From positions 1 through 63,957 of the forward strand of contig NZ_VIFM01000037.1 in the NCBI RefSeq assembly GCF_006636215.1: DNA of 63,957 nucleotides, written 5' to 3'. The DNA is from Myxococcus llanfairpwllgwyngyllgogerychwyrndrobwllllantysiliogogogochensis (GTDB taxonomy: Bacteria > Myxococcota > Myxococcia > Myxococcales > Myxococcaceae). The position numbers were made by a program, and so were the translations under genes. This document shows positions 25,162-34,792 of this stretch, one piece after another. The notes beneath the pieces are model-generated. The model had not been told where the DNA came from. It did not search any database and saw only the letters and a list, made by a program, of their open reading frames with translations. The stretch's first letter is position 1. Every line of letters begins with the position of its first letter.

Positions 25162-26079
25162 TCAGTCCGCTTTCGAGCGCAGCAGGCGGCTGAGATTCAC
25201 GTCGAGCTGGCTGGAGATGAGGCGCAACACGCTGTCGAGCTGGGAGCCGGTGAGGCGCAGCCGCTCGGTGAGCAACCGTCGGGTCTCCTGGAGCAGCGCG
25301 TCCTGCGCGGCCACCACCCACCGCGCCGCGGTGGAGCGATGCACGCCGTAGAGCGCGCCGAGCTGGTCGATGCTCAGCCCGTCCAGGTACTTCAGGCGCA
25401 GGAAGTTGCGCTGACGGGGCTCCAGGACTCCGAGCGCCGCGGAGAACGAGGTGCTGAACTCCGCGCGGTACGTGTTCTTGAGATAGAGCAGCTCCGGGTC
25501 GTCCCCCGGCGCCACGAGCAGCGACAAGTCACCATCATCCGCCTGGGGATGTCCGCTGCGCTGGCGCTGCCAGTCGAGCGCGAGCCACAGCGCCGCGGCC
25601 CGCACCCACCCGCTGAGCGGGCCCGTCCCCGGGTAGGCGGCCAGCCGTGCGGGAGAGTCGGCGCTGCCCACGAGCATGCGCTGGCGCAGCAACTGGCGGA
25701 CCTCGTCGAGCCCCGTGGGCGGCAGCTTCAGCCGCGCGACGGCCGCGTTCACCTCGGGCAGGAAGCTCGACTCGAAGGCGTTCAGCGCGGAGGGCAGCCG
25801 GTCCGCGGCGGCGCGAGCCAGGTACACGTCCGGGAGGTGGAACTTCTCCACGTCCTCGGAGGGGGCCTGTGTGGGGAGCAGCCGCGCCAGATGACTGACG
25901 AAGCGCACGCCCTCCAGCTCCACCCCGGGCCAGGCCGCGCGCGCGGTGGTCAATGCACGCGTCAGCCGCTCCTGCAGCAGGGGCAGCGACGACTCCGGCG
26001 CGGAGGAAACACCACGCGCGGCGATGAAGGCCTGGGCCAGGGAAACGTCCGGGGGGGACACGCCGTGGGACGATAGCAC
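25162..26079 (-). CDS. sigma-70-like factor of the Myxococcales-type family
   Basis: About 305 residues. A sigma region 2-like helical segment (GPLSGWVRAAALWLALDWQRQR) is followed by region 4, whose helix-turn-helix contains LEPRQRNFLRLKYLDGLSIDQLGALYGVHRSTAARWV. The long acidic N-terminal part is typical of a sigma family (Sig-70_gmx1 type) confined to myxobacteria. It would direct RNA polymerase to a small promoter set. The start is uncertain: GTGs at 26079 and 26061 and a TTG at 26103 are in frame. It is divergent from alanine racemase, so it may control cell-wall genes; no anti-sigma factor adjoins it. Confidence 0.75.
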   Translation of the reverse strand: MLSSHGVSPPDVSLAQAFIAARGVSSAPESSLPLLQERLTRALTTARAAWPGVELEGVRFVSHLARLLPTQAPSEDVEKFHLPDVYLARAAADRLPSALNAFESSFLPEVNAAVARLKLPPTGLDEVRQLLRQRMLVGSADSPARLAAYPGTGPLSGWVRAAALWLALDWQRQRSGHPQADDGDLSLLVAPGDDPELLYLKNTYRAEFSTSFSAALGVLEPRQRNFLRLKYLDGLSIDQLGALYGVHRSTAARWVVAAQDALLQETRRLLTERLRLTGSQLDSVLRLISSQLDVNLSRLLRSKAD

Positions 26080-26287
26080 CCCCCTCGCGTAATCCGGATT
26101 CAACCATTTCCGAAGTGAACTCTTGTTTGCCTGGGTTCGCTGATGGAGGAGGGCTCCGGGACAACAGGTATGACAAGGGGTGGGCCCGGACGGTCCCCCG
26201 GTGCGCCTGCTCCATACGCGGGCGCCTGGGTCCCAGGGGCCGCGAAGCCCATGGCCCGTCCATTGCTGGTATGGGGCGGGAGTCGAC

Positions 26288-27508
26288 GTGGTGGAGGTGA
26301 ACGTGGAGTCAATTGGCGGCGGGCCCGGGGATGCGGCCCATACCTCGTGGTTGGAGCTGAGCGCGGGGGCGCTCAAGCACAACGTGGAGGTGTTCCGGGC
26401 GCTGGAGGGGCGGGGAGGGACGTCGCGGTCGCTGGGCGTGGTGCTCAAGGGCAACGCCTACGGGCACGGGCTGGCGCAGGTGCTGCCGCTGGTCCACGGG
26501 CTGGTGGACCTCCTGTATTTCATCGCGCCGCAGGACGCGCTGAAGGTGCGTGAGTACGAGCGGGCCCAGGGCCTGTCTCCCCGGCAGGTGGTGGTGCTGG
26601 GCGCGGTGGGTCCGCACGAGGCGGTGGTGCTGGCGCGCGAGGGGGTGGAGGTGGTGGTGGCGGACCGTGGCTGGGAAGACGCGGTGCCGGTGCTGCGCGC
26701 GGCGAAGCTGGAGCGGCCGCTGCGGGTCCACGTCCACATCGACACGGGCCTGGGGCGCGAGGGCTTCACGCTGGAGCAGATTCCGCGCGAGACACAGTTC
26801 CTGGTCGACGCGCGGGACGTGCTGGAGGTCGTGGGCGGGCTGAGCCACTTCGCCAACACGGAGGACGTGACGGAGCAGGGCTACGCGCTGGCGCAGGTGG
26901 ACGCGTTCGAGACGGGGCTTCGGCTCTTGTCGGGACAGCTGGGCGAGGGGCGGGTGCTGCAGCGGCACATCGCCGCGAGCGCCGCGGCGCTGGTGTTGCC
27001 CCGGGCGCGCTACGAGGCGCAGCGGGTGGGAATTTCGCTGTATGGGCTGTGGCCTTCGGCGGAGACGCGGCTGTCGGCGCGGCTGGTGTTGGGCGAGGTG
27101 CCGGTGCTCAAGCCGGTGTTGTCGTGGCGGTGCCGAAGCCAGGTGGTGAAGTGGCTGCCCGCGGACAGCTATGTGGGCTACGGCTGTACATACCGGACAT
27201 CGGAGCCCACGCGCATCGCGGTGCTGCCCGTGGGCTACTACGACGGCTATCCACGGCTGGCCTCGGGCAAGGCGCACGTGCTGGTGAACGGGCGGCGGTG
27301 CGCGGTGCTGGGCCGGGTGATGATGAACCACCTCATCGTCGACGTGACGCGCGCCACGCATGACGAGCGCCCCGTGACGGCCACGTTGATGGGGCGCGAA
27401 GGCGACGAGTCCATCAGCGCCGAGTCGCTCGCCGGCTGGGCGCAGACGCTGCACTACGAGATTGTCGCGCGCCTGGGCGCGCACCTGCGGCGCGTGGTGG
27501 TGGAGTAG
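26288..27508 (+). CDS. alr: alanine racemase
   Basis: 406 residues, cytoplasmic, PLP-dependent. It interconverts L- and D-alanine for peptidoglycan. The PLP lysine is in VLKGNAYGHG (usual form KADAYGHG), VHVHIDTGLGREG binds the cofactor face, and the second base Tyr lies in VGYGCTYRT. LPVGYYDGYPR and MMNHLIVDVT follow in the standard order. The first residues differ from textbook Alr. A GTG at 26288 follows GGGAG; GTGs at 26291 and 26297 are alternatives. Divergent from the sigma factor. Confidence 0.88.
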   Translation: MVEVNVESIGGGPGDAAHTSWLELSAGALKHNVEVFRALEGRGGTSRSLGVVLKGNAYGHGLAQVLPLVHGLVDLLYFIAPQDALKVREYERAQGLSPRQVVVLGAVGPHEAVVLAREGVEVVVADRGWEDAVPVLRAAKLERPLRVHVHIDTGLGREGFTLEQIPRETQFLVDARDVLEVVGGLSHFANTEDVTEQGYALAQVDAFETGLRLLSGQLGEGRVLQRHIAASAAALVLPRARYEAQRVGISLYGLWPSAETRLSARLVLGEVPVLKPVLSWRCRSQVVKWLPADSYVGYGCTYRTSEPTRIAVLPVGYYDGYPRLASGKAHVLVNGRRCAVLGRVMMNHLIVDVTRATHDERPVTATLMGREGDESISAESLAGWAQTLHYEIVARLGAHLRRVVVE

Positions 27509-27514
27509 CGCCGC

Positions 27515-28513
27515 TCAGCGCTTCGCGTCCGTCGCGCTGGGAGGCTGCACCTTCCAGCGGCGGTGCAGCCACATCCACTGGTGCGGGTACTTGCGGATGC
27601 AGCGCTCCAGCGCCGCGGTGACGCGCGCGGTGTGCTCCGCAATCGGGTCCTCGCACTCGCCAGGCGCGGGCGGGAGGATGGGCCCTTCCACTTCCAGCCG
27701 CAGCCTGGGGCCGAGCTTGCCGTTGCGCACGCCCATCACCACGAACACCGGCGCGCCCGTGCGCTGCGCGGCCACCGCCATGGCGGGCGTCGTGGAGGCG
27801 AGCCTTCCGAAGAACGGAACGAACACCGCCGCCTTCGCCGGCAGCGCCTGGTCCAGCAGCATGAAGGGCGACTCGCCGCGCTCCACCGCTTCCGAAAGCT
27901 CCTGGATGGCGCCGCGCGGATAGATGAGCCCCGCGGGAAGGCGCACCCGGTTCTCCGCGATGCGCGTGTTGAGCGCGCCCTTCAGCGGACGCACCAGCGC
28001 AACCAGGGGCACGCCCAGGCGCACCAGCATGTCTCCCAAAAGCTCCCAGTTGCCGAAGTGCGCCGTCACCATCAGCGCGCCCTTGCCCGTGGCCACGCGC
28101 GCCTTCAGCGCCTCCCAGGCCTCCGTGCCCTCGACGCCCTGCTCGGCCCAGTCCGACGTCAGCCGGTCTCCCGAGGGCACCGACTCCAGCACCACGCGCG
28201 ACATGTTGATGTACGCGCCCCGCGCGATGTCCCGTCGCTCCGCGTCGGTCTTCTCCGGCAGCGCGTGCGCCAGGTTGTCCAGCGCGACGCGGCGACGGAT
28301 GCCCAGCGTGTACGCCAGGTTGCCCACGAAGCGGGCGATTGCGTCGCGTGACGCGAACGACAGCCACGTGAGGAACGCGAAGACGAAGCGCGTCACGAAC
28401 TTCACCACCGGGCCCGGAGGCGTGCCGATGACACGGCGCAGATGCTCGGAGGGCACCTTCGCGGCGTTCGCTGGCGGGACTGTCTGGTCGGAAATGGGAG
28501 CGGGCGAGGACAC
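27515..28513 (-). CDS. lipid A biosynthesis-type (LpxL/HtrB-like) acyltransferase
   Basis: 332 residues. It transfers an acyl chain from acyl-ACP to lipid A, at the inner face of the cytoplasmic membrane. An N-terminal membrane helix (FVTRFVFAFLTWLSFA) is followed by HFGNWELLGD, a variant of the catalytic HxxxxD/E motif, RPLKGALNTRIAENR, and IRKYPHQWMWLHRRWK at the end. The GTG at 28513 follows GGAG; the open frame runs further upstream without family similarity. It ends 6 bp from alr (convergent). Divergent from the peptidase gene. Confidence 0.85.
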   Translation of the reverse strand: MSSPAPISDQTVPPANAAKVPSEHLRRVIGTPPGPVVKFVTRFVFAFLTWLSFASRDAIARFVGNLAYTLGIRRRVALDNLAHALPEKTDAERRDIARGAYINMSRVVLESVPSGDRLTSDWAEQGVEGTEAWEALKARVATGKGALMVTAHFGNWELLGDMLVRLGVPLVALVRPLKGALNTRIAENRVRLPAGLIYPRGAIQELSEAVERGESPFMLLDQALPAKAAVFVPFFGRLASTTPAMAVAAQRTGAPVFVVMGVRNGKLGPRLRLEVEGPILPPAPGECEDPIAEHTARVTAALERCIRKYPHQWMWLHRRWKVQPPSATDAKR

Positions 28514-28596
28514 GGAGGCACTCCACCCCGAAGTGAAGATTACGGCAAGAACACACTCATGCGCGGCGCTACCCTGGCTGCCCGGCATGGGCCACT

Positions 28597-31362
28597 ATGC
28601 GCGCCATGCCCAACCTGCTCCGAGCGGTGGTTCTGTCCACCGTTGCCCTGTTGTGCGCGTGCGGTGCCCGGCAGAACCCTCCGGCCGCCGAGCCCGCAGC
28701 GACTGCTCCCGCTTCATCCTCCGCGGCCTCGGCCGCTCCCACGCCGCCCACGCTGCGTCTGCCCAAGGACGTGCGTCCCAATGGCTATGCGGTGGAGCTC
28801 ACGCTGGACCCGAAGGTCTCCGCCTTCCAGGGCACGGCGAGCATCGGGCTCGACGTGGCCCAGCCCACCTCCATCGTGTGGCTGCACGGAAAGAACCTCA
28901 CGGTGAAGGAGGCCTCGCTGATGCAGGCGGGCGCCACCATCGACGTGACGCCGCTGAAGAGCGAGAAGGGTGACTTCCTCGGCTTCTCGCTGGCGAAGCC
29001 GCTGGCCGTCGGCACCGCGAAGCTGCGCGTGGTGTACGAGGGCGCAGCCTCCGAGAAGGAGACGGACGGTGCCTTCCGCGTCAACGAGGGCGGCGACTGG
29101 TACGTCTATACGCAGTTCGAGCCCATCGACGCGCGGCGCGTGTTCCCGTGCTTCGACGAGCCCGAGTTCAAGGTGCCCTGGCAGCTGACGTTCCATGTGC
29201 CCGCGGGCAACGTGGCCGTCACCAACACGCCGCAGCTCGCCGAGGAGGCCCGTCCGGACGGTGGCCGCACCTACCGCTTCGCGCGCACCCAGCCCCTGCC
29301 CTCCTACCTCATCGCCTTCGGCGTGGGCCCGTTCGACTTCCTCGCCGCCGCGGACTCCGGCCAGAAGAAGGTGAAGACGCGCATCATCACCCCGAAGGGC
29401 CGCGCCGTCGAAGGCACCTACGCCGCCAAGGTGACGCCCGAAATCCTCGCCGCGCTGGAGGACTACTTCGGCATCCCCTACGCGTACGAGAAGCTGGACG
29501 TCATCGCGGTGCCGCTGCTCGGTGGCGCCATGGAGCACCCGGGCCTGGTGACGTTCAACTCGCGGATGATGCTGGCGAAGCCGGAAGAGGACTCGCTCAG
29601 CCGGCAGCGCGGTTTCTCGGACACGCAGGTGCACGAGCTGGGGCACCAGTGGTTCGGCAACCTCGTCACGCTGGCGTGGTGGGACGACCTGTGGCTCAAC
29701 GAATCCTTCGCGACCTGGGTGACCCCGCGCATCATCGAGACGTGGCAGCCGTCGTGGGATGCGCCGGTGGAGCGTGTGCAGGACCGCAGCCGCTCGCTGG
29801 ACTCCGACAGCCTCCTGTCCGCGCGCCGCATCCGTCAGCCCATCGACACGGCCAATGACATCCACAACGCGTTCGACGGCATCACCTATGGCAAGGGCTC
29901 CGCGGTCCTCACCATGACGGAGGAGTGGCTGGGGCGTGAGGTGTTCCGCAAGGGCATCCAGCGCTATCTGCGCAAGCACGCGCACGACAACGCCACGGCG
30001 AAGGACTTCCTGGACGCGCTGTCCGCCGAGGCGGGCAAGGACGTGACGGGCGTGCTGGGGACGTTCCTGGACCAGGGCGGCGCGCCGCTCGTCACCGCGT
30101 CGCTGGAGTGTGGCGCGGGGCAGCCGAAGGTGGTCCTCACCCAGCAGCGCTACCTGCGGCTGGGCTCGCAGGCGCCGGGGCCGCAGACGTGGAAGGTGCC
30201 CGTGTGCGTGGAGTACGCGGCGGGCAACAAGGACGCGCGCGCCTGCACGGTGCTGGAAGGGGAGCGCGCCGAGGTCGCCCTGCCGGAGGCGAAGACGTGC
30301 CCGGCCTGGGTGTTCCCCAACGCGGAGGGCGCGGGCTTCTTCCGCATGCAGCTCGCGGGGGACGCGGCGACGAAGCTCCTGAAGACGGGCGTGGCGAAGC
30401 TGTCGCGCTCGGAGCGCGTGGCGCTGCTGGGGGACGTGAAGGCGCTGGCCCTGTCCGGGGCGCTGCCGGCCTCCGAGGCGCTGGCGCTGGCGGCCCGCAT
30501 GGCCCAGGACCCGGACCGCGTCATCGTCGAGAGCACGATGGACATGCTGGACCTGTCGAGCGCGCGGCTGTTGCCGGAGGCGCGCCTTCCGGACCGTGCG
30601 CGCTTCCTGCGTGAGACGTACGGCCCCCGGGCCCGGCAGCTGGGCTTCGTCTCGCGCAAGGGCGAGAGCGAGGACACGCGCCTGTTGCGTCCGCGCCTGG
30701 TGCGGGTGGCGGGCCGCGACGGCGCGGACCCGAAGATTGTCGCGGAGGCTCGGGCGCTCTCGGACAAGTGGCTCACCGACAAGCGCGCGATTGAACCGGA
30801 GATGGTGGACGCGGTGCTCGCGGTCGCCGCGGCGCACGGGGACGCGGCCTTCCAGCAGAAGCTCCTCACGGCGGTGCGCGCGGAGAAGGACCGCTCCACG
30901 CGTCAGCACCTGCTGGGGGCGCTGAGCGGCTTCAGGGACCCGGTGCTGGTGAAGCAGGGCCTGTCGCTGGTGTTCGACAAGGCGTTGGACCCGCGTGAGA
31001 CGATGTGGATGGTGTTCGGGGCCACGCAGCACGCGGGCACGCAGGGCGTGGCGCTCGACTTCGTGAAGGAGAACTACGACCGGCTGGTGGGGGACTCGCC
31101 CGACGCGCTCCTGCCGAAGGACGCCGCTGGCCGGATGGTCTTCGTGGCCGGCGGCTTCTGCAGTCCGGAGCGGCGGCAGGAGATTTCGGACTTCTTCACG
31201 ACGCGCAACGCGAACGCGCCGGGCGGGCCTCGCATGCTGGCGCAGATTCTGGAGTCGGTGGACCAGTGCGTCGCGCTGAAGTCGGCGCAGGCGGCCAGCA
31301 TCGAGTCCTTCCTCACCGGGCGCGGCACGCCGCGTCCGCCGCAGGCTCCGACGACGCGCTGA
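28597..31362 (+). CDS. M1-family zinc aminopeptidase, lipoprotein
   Basis: 921 residues. A lipobox (LLCAC) anchors it outside the cytoplasm. The N-terminal saddle domain leads to the exopeptidase motif, here GGAMEHPG where the usual motif is GAMEN. The zinc site is HELGH (His346, Glu347, His350) with the third ligand Glu369, exactly 18 residues after. A long helical C-terminal half completes the M1 fold. It removes N-terminal residues from peptides and fits a predatory, protein-feeding bacterium. The ATG at 28606 is an alternative start. Divergent from the acyltransferase across 83 bp. Confidence 0.92.
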   Translation: MRAMPNLLRAVVLSTVALLCACGARQNPPAAEPAATAPASSSAASAAPTPPTLRLPKDVRPNGYAVELTLDPKVSAFQGTASIGLDVAQPTSIVWLHGKNLTVKEASLMQAGATIDVTPLKSEKGDFLGFSLAKPLAVGTAKLRVVYEGAASEKETDGAFRVNEGGDWYVYTQFEPIDARRVFPCFDEPEFKVPWQLTFHVPAGNVAVTNTPQLAEEARPDGGRTYRFARTQPLPSYLIAFGVGPFDFLAAADSGQKKVKTRIITPKGRAVEGTYAAKVTPEILAALEDYFGIPYAYEKLDVIAVPLLGGAMEHPGLVTFNSRMMLAKPEEDSLSRQRGFSDTQVHELGHQWFGNLVTLAWWDDLWLNESFATWVTPRIIETWQPSWDAPVERVQDRSRSLDSDSLLSARRIRQPIDTANDIHNAFDGITYGKGSAVLTMTEEWLGREVFRKGIQRYLRKHAHDNATAKDFLDALSAEAGKDVTGVLGTFLDQGGAPLVTASLECGAGQPKVVLTQQRYLRLGSQAPGPQTWKVPVCVEYAAGNKDARACTVLEGERAEVALPEAKTCPAWVFPNAEGAGFFRMQLAGDAATKLLKTGVAKLSRSERVALLGDVKALALSGALPASEALALAARMAQDPDRVIVESTMDMLDLSSARLLPEARLPDRARFLRETYGPRARQLGFVSRKGESEDTRLLRPRLVRVAGRDGADPKIVAEARALSDKWLTDKRAIEPEMVDAVLAVAAAHGDAAFQQKLLTAVRAEKDRSTRQHLLGALSGFRDPVLVKQGLSLVFDKALDPRETMWMVFGATQHAGTQGVALDFVKENYDRLVGDSPDALLPKDAAGRMVFVAGGFCSPERRQEISDFFTTRNANAPGGPRMLAQILESVDQCVALKSAQAASIESFLTGRGTPRPPQAPTTR

Positions 31363-31378
31363 CCCACGTTGGGAGTTC

Positions 31379-31408
31379 GAGCCCGGGGCCAGCGCTGGCT
31401 CCGGGCTC
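31379..31408. terminator. long near-perfect inverted repeat between convergent genes
   Basis: GAGCCCGG pairs with CCGGGCTC and the inner GCCAGC with GCTGGC, separated by single mismatched bases. It lies between the M1 peptidase and enoyl-CoA hydratase 3' ends, so it is a likely bidirectional terminator. Confidence 0.6.
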
Positions 31409-31427
31409 ATGAGGTCCCCGAGGGCGG

Positions 31428-32183
31428 CTACTTCTTGCTGCCGCGCGACATGAAGGCCATGAAGGCCTCCTGCGCCTCCGTGGAGCCCAGGCGCTCGATG
31501 AACTTCGCGCCCTCGCGCGCCAGCGTGGCGTGCGTCTCCTCGCGGCGCGGCCCGCGAATCAGCTCCTTCGTCACGCGCACGGCCTCGGCGGGACGGGAGG
31601 CCAGGGTGCGGGCGCGCTCGGCGGCCACTTCCTGGAGGCTCTCGGCGGGCACCACCTTGTTGATGATGCCGGCGCGCAGCGCGGTCGCCGCGTCGAAGGG
31701 CTCGCCGAACAGCAGCAGCTCGCTGGCCAGCGCGTAGCCGGCCATGCGCGGAATCAGCAGGCTGCTGGCGCCTTCCGCGCACAGGCCGAGCTGGACGAAG
31801 GGCATGTGGAAGCGCACGCGCTCGCTCGCGACGACGTAGTCACAGTGCAGCAGCATCGTCGTGCCGATGCCCACCGCGGGGCCGTCCACGGCCGCCAGCA
31901 CGGGCTTGGGCGCGTCCACCAGCGCCTTGAGGAAGAGGAACACCGCGCTGTCCTCGCCCGCGGGCGGGTGCTCCATGAAGTCGCCGATGTCATTGCCCGC
32001 GGTGAAGACGCTGCCCGCGCCGGTGAGCAGCACCACGCGGACTTCGTCGTCCGTCGCCGCCTGCTTGAGCGCGGCGGTGGCCGCCTCGTACATCGCATGC
32101 GTGAAGGCGTTCTTCTTCTCGGGTCGGTTGAAGGTGAGGGTGAGGACCCCCGCTTCCCGCTTCGTCAGCAACGTGTCGGACAT
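31428..32183 (-). CDS. enoyl-CoA hydratase/isomerase-family protein
   Basis: 251 residues, crotonase fold. FTAGNDIGDF and GPAVGIGTTML form the oxyanion hole for the CoA thioester. The catalytic region reads FVQLGLCAEGASS, with one glutamate, more like Delta3,Delta2-enoyl-CoA isomerases and PaaG-type members than two-glutamate hydratases. It probably works in fatty acid or aromatic-acid breakdown in the cytoplasm. It stands alone. GAGG-type ribosome site not obvious. Confidence 0.85.
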   Translation of the reverse strand: MSDTLLTKREAGVLTLTFNRPEKKNAFTHAMYEAATAALKQAATDDEVRVVLLTGAGSVFTAGNDIGDFMEHPPAGEDSAVFLFLKALVDAPKPVLAAVDGPAVGIGTTMLLHCDYVVASERVRFHMPFVQLGLCAEGASSLLIPRMAGYALASELLLFGEPFDAATALRAGIINKVVPAESLQEVAAERARTLASRPAEAVRVTKELIRGPRREETHATLAREGAKFIERLGSTEAQEAFMAFMSRGSKK

Positions 32184-32302
32184 GGGGCAAGCCTAGACCG
32201 AGTCCATCCCCGGCGCGGGCTCAACTTGCATCCCTCGCCATGCCCGGCCTGGAGGCGCCGGGCCCTCGTGTGCCCACTTCTCCCACGCGTGCTCCCACCT
32301 GC

Positions 32303-33199
32303 TCACGGCCGCAGCGCGCGGGCGACCAGCGGAGCGAGCGTCACCACCCGGTGCCCGAACGGCAGCCCCGAGGGTGGCTCCACGCTGTCGGTGCTCACGA
32401 GCTGAGTCACCGGCAGCGCGCTCAGCCGCTCCACCGCCGGGCCCACCAGCAGCGCGTGGGTCGTCACCACCGTCAGGTCATCCGCGCAGCCCGCGGCGCG
32501 CAGCGTGCCCGCCGCCGCGACCAGGGTGCCGCCCGTGGACACCATGTCGTCCACCAGGATGGGCCGCTTGCCGCGCACCTCGCCCATGAGGCCGCTGGCG
32601 TGCACCTCGTCGCCGCTCAGCCGGACCTTGTGAATCACCGCCCACGGACGGCCCAGGAGCCGCGCCAGCGCCTCCGCGCGCTTCACCGCGCCCAGGTCCG
32701 GCGCCACCACGACCGACGTGTCCGTGACGTGGGGTCGCAGCGCCTCCGCCAGCACCGGCAGCGCGGTGAGGTGCTCCAGCGGCGCGCCGAAGCACCCCTC
32801 CAGCGCGGGGCTGTGCAAGTCCACCACCAGCACTCGCGCGAAGCGGCCCTGGGACAGCATGTCCGCCACCAGGCGACCGCCCAGGGGCTCGCCCGGCCGT
32901 GCGCGTCGGTCCTGCCGCGCGTAACCGAGGTACGGCACCACCGCCTCCAGCCGCGCCGCGCCGGCCCGCCAGCACGCGTCCGCCATCAGCAGCAGCTCCA
33001 GCAGGTGCTCTCCCGCCGGAGGCGTCAGCGATTGCACCAGCACCACGGTGCGCCCTCGCACGGCGGCGGGGACCTCCAGGTGCATCTCTCCATCGGGAAA
33101 CCGCTCGAAGTGACAGTCAGCGGGCGCCACGCCCAGGGCCAGGGCGAGCTCACGTCCCAGGTGGGGACTGGCGGTGCCGATGAGGAGGATGGGGTCCAT
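32303..33199 (-). CDS. ribose-phosphate pyrophosphokinase-like enzyme
   Basis: 298 residues, slightly short for Prs. It transfers pyrophosphate from ATP to ribose 5-phosphate, giving PRPP. Motifs run in order: FPDGEMH, YLGYARQDRRARPGEPLGGRL (shortened site region), the DLHSPALEGCF loop, APDLGAVKRA, and the PRPP-binding ILVDDMVSTGGT. The canonical FAERFGP-like loop is less clear, so it may be a paralogue rather than the main Prs. Divergent from the phosphoribosyltransferase gene that could use its product. Confidence 0.85.
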   Translation of the reverse strand: MDPILLIGTASPHLGRELALALGVAPADCHFERFPDGEMHLEVPAAVRGRTVVLVQSLTPPAGEHLLELLLMADACWRAGAARLEAVVPYLGYARQDRRARPGEPLGGRLVADMLSQGRFARVLVVDLHSPALEGCFGAPLEHLTALPVLAEALRPHVTDTSVVVAPDLGAVKRAEALARLLGRPWAVIHKVRLSGDEVHASGLMGEVRGKRPILVDDMVSTGGTLVAAAGTLRAAGCADDLTVVTTHALLVGPAVERLSALPVTQLVSTDSVEPPSGLPFGHRVVTLAPLVARALRP

Positions 33200-33338
33200 G
33201 GCCCAACCCTAGCGCGCCCGGTGGCCCGGGGGCTCGGCGCTCGCTGCCTCCCCTGGCGACGTGCCTCCGGGAGAGCCGTTGTCCGCCCCTTCGCCGCCAG
33301 CGAGCCCGGGCGTGCTTTTCCTAGGGACAAGGAGAGTG

Positions 33339-34028
33339 ATGATGCGCTTTCGCGACAGAGCGGACGCCGGGCGACGGCTGGCAACGATGCTCCTGCCCTA
33401 CCGGGGCTCGGACGCGCGCGTGCTGGGGGTGGCTCGCGGGGGGCTTCGGGTGGCGTACGAGGTGGCCCGCGCGCTGGAAGTCCCGCTGGACGTCTGGGTG
33501 TCGAGGCGGCTGAGCATCCCCGGACGGGCGCTGACCCTGGGCGCGGTGTCCGAGGGAGGCGGCCAGTACCTGCTCTCGGATTCGCTGCGGCTGGCGCCCC
33601 TGCCCAGGAGCGAGGTGGACTCGCTGGTGAGCGAAGAGGCCAGCGTGGTGGAGGAGCAGGTGCGGCGGCTGCGCGGACGTCCTCCGCCGGAGCTGGGCGG
33701 CCGCACGGTGCTGCTGGTGGATGACGGCGTGCTGACGGGCGCCACCGCCGCTGCCGCGCTGAGGGCCCTGCGGCTCCTGCATCCGGCCCGGCTGGTGATG
33801 GGCACCCCGGTGGCCTCGCCCCAGGGGCTGGAGGTGCTGCGAAGGGAGGCGGACGCGGTGGCGTGCGTTTCGACGGAGGCGGGGATGCGCTCCGTGGCCG
33901 AGGCGTACGACGACTTCCGCGCGTTCCCGGACGTGGAGCTGCAGAACCTGGTCGAGCGCTCGCGCCAGCCGCCGTGGCGCTCCCAGGCGGTGCTGGAGTC
34001 CACGGACCCGGGTGGGTCCTGGATGTGA
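33339..34028 (+). CDS. phosphoribosyltransferase-family protein
   Basis: 229 residues. The PRPP loop is VLLVDDGVLTGATAAAA; RFRDRADAGRRLATML and LGVARGGLRVAYEVARAL are the usual N-terminal blocks of erythromycin esterase/hydrolase-linked phosphoribosyltransferases. The base or ribosyl acceptor is unknown. AAGGAGA precedes ATG-ATG; either start is possible. Its neighbours are PRPP synthetase (divergent) and, downstream, a hydrolase and an archease-like gene, which recur together in some bacteria. Cytoplasmic. Confidence 0.8.
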   Translation: MMRFRDRADAGRRLATMLLPYRGSDARVLGVARGGLRVAYEVARALEVPLDVWVSRRLSIPGRALTLGAVSEGGGQYLLSDSLRLAPLPRSEVDSLVSEEASVVEEQVRRLRGRPPPELGGRTVLLVDDGVLTGATAAAALRALRLLHPARLVMGTPVASPQGLEVLRREADAVACVSTEAGMRSVAEAYDDFRAFPDVELQNLVERSRQPPWRSQAVLESTDPGGSWM

Positions 34029-34099
34029 GCCGTGAGTCGTGAGTCGTGAAGCCTTGGGCTTGTGACGATGTGAACCCGTGACGCGAGGAGGGCGGCTCC

Positions 34100-34792
34100 A
34101 TGTGGCAGGACGACCCGAAGGACCCAGAGGTCCACGAGGTGGCGGTGCGCTCCGGGCGGGTGGAGCTGGGCGGCAGTCTGGGGCTTCCTCCGGGTGCGCG
34201 CGGGCTGGTGGTCTTCGCGCACGGCAGCGGTAGCAGTCGCTTCAGCCCCCGCAACCGCGCCGTCGCGCGGAGCCTGCGCGACGCGGGGCTGGCCACGCTG
34301 CTGTTCGATTTGCTCGGCGCGGACGAGGAGGCGATGGACGCGGGCACCGGCGAGCTGCGCTTCGACATCCCCTTCCTCGCGCGGCGGCTCATCGCCGTGA
34401 CGCGGTGGGCGCAGGCCCAGCCGGAGCTGTCCGGGATGGGCCTGGGCTACTTCGGCTCCAGCACCGGCGCCGCCGCGGCGCTGGTGGCGGCCGCGCTGCA
34501 CCCGGAGCTCGTCCAGTCGGTGGTGTCTCGCGGTGGCAGGCCGGACCTGGCCGGGCCCGCGCTGGCCCGGGTCCGCGCGCCCACGCTGCTCCTGGTGGGC
34601 AGCCTGGACGTGGACGTGCTGGAGCTGAACCAGGACGCGTTCGACGAGCTGTCCGCCGCCAAGTCCCTCATCGTCATCCCCGGCGCCACCCACCTGTTCG
34701 AGGAGCCCGGCACGCTGGAGGAGGTGGCGCGCCGCGCGGCGGACTGGTTCACGCGACACCTGGATGCACCTCGACTGGAGGCGCGTGAATGA
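34100..34792 (+). CDS. dienelactone-hydrolase-like alpha/beta hydrolase
   Basis: 230 residues. FAHGSGSSRFSPRNRAVA is the oxyanion loop, the serine nucleophile lies in YFGSSTGAAAA, an acidic residue is in VGSLDVDV, and the histidine is in GATHLFE. This type is often found beside phosphoribosyltransferases. It may hydrolyse a small ester or lactone; its actual substrate is unknown. Stop and start overlap the archease gene by 4 bp, so the two are translationally coupled. Confidence 0.82.
   Translation: MWQDDPKDPEVHEVAVRSGRVELGGSLGLPPGARGLVVFAHGSGSSRFSPRNRAVARSLRDAGLATLLFDLLGADEEAMDAGTGELRFDIPFLARRLIAVTRWAQAQPELSGMGLGYFGSSTGAAAALVAAALHPELVQSVVSRGGRPDLAGPALARVRAPTLLLVGSLDVDVLELNQDAFDELSAAKSLIVIPGATHLFEEPGTLEEVARRAADWFTRHLDAPRLEARE

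Noticed and set aside
28714..31782. A 1022-codon minus-strand frame opposite the M1 peptidase
   Set aside because: It is a shadow frame: arginine/histidine-rich, without motifs, while the opposite strand has an intact zinc peptidase. The same reasoning removed long frames opposite the propeller kinase (12668-15688) and the permeases (45614-48475).
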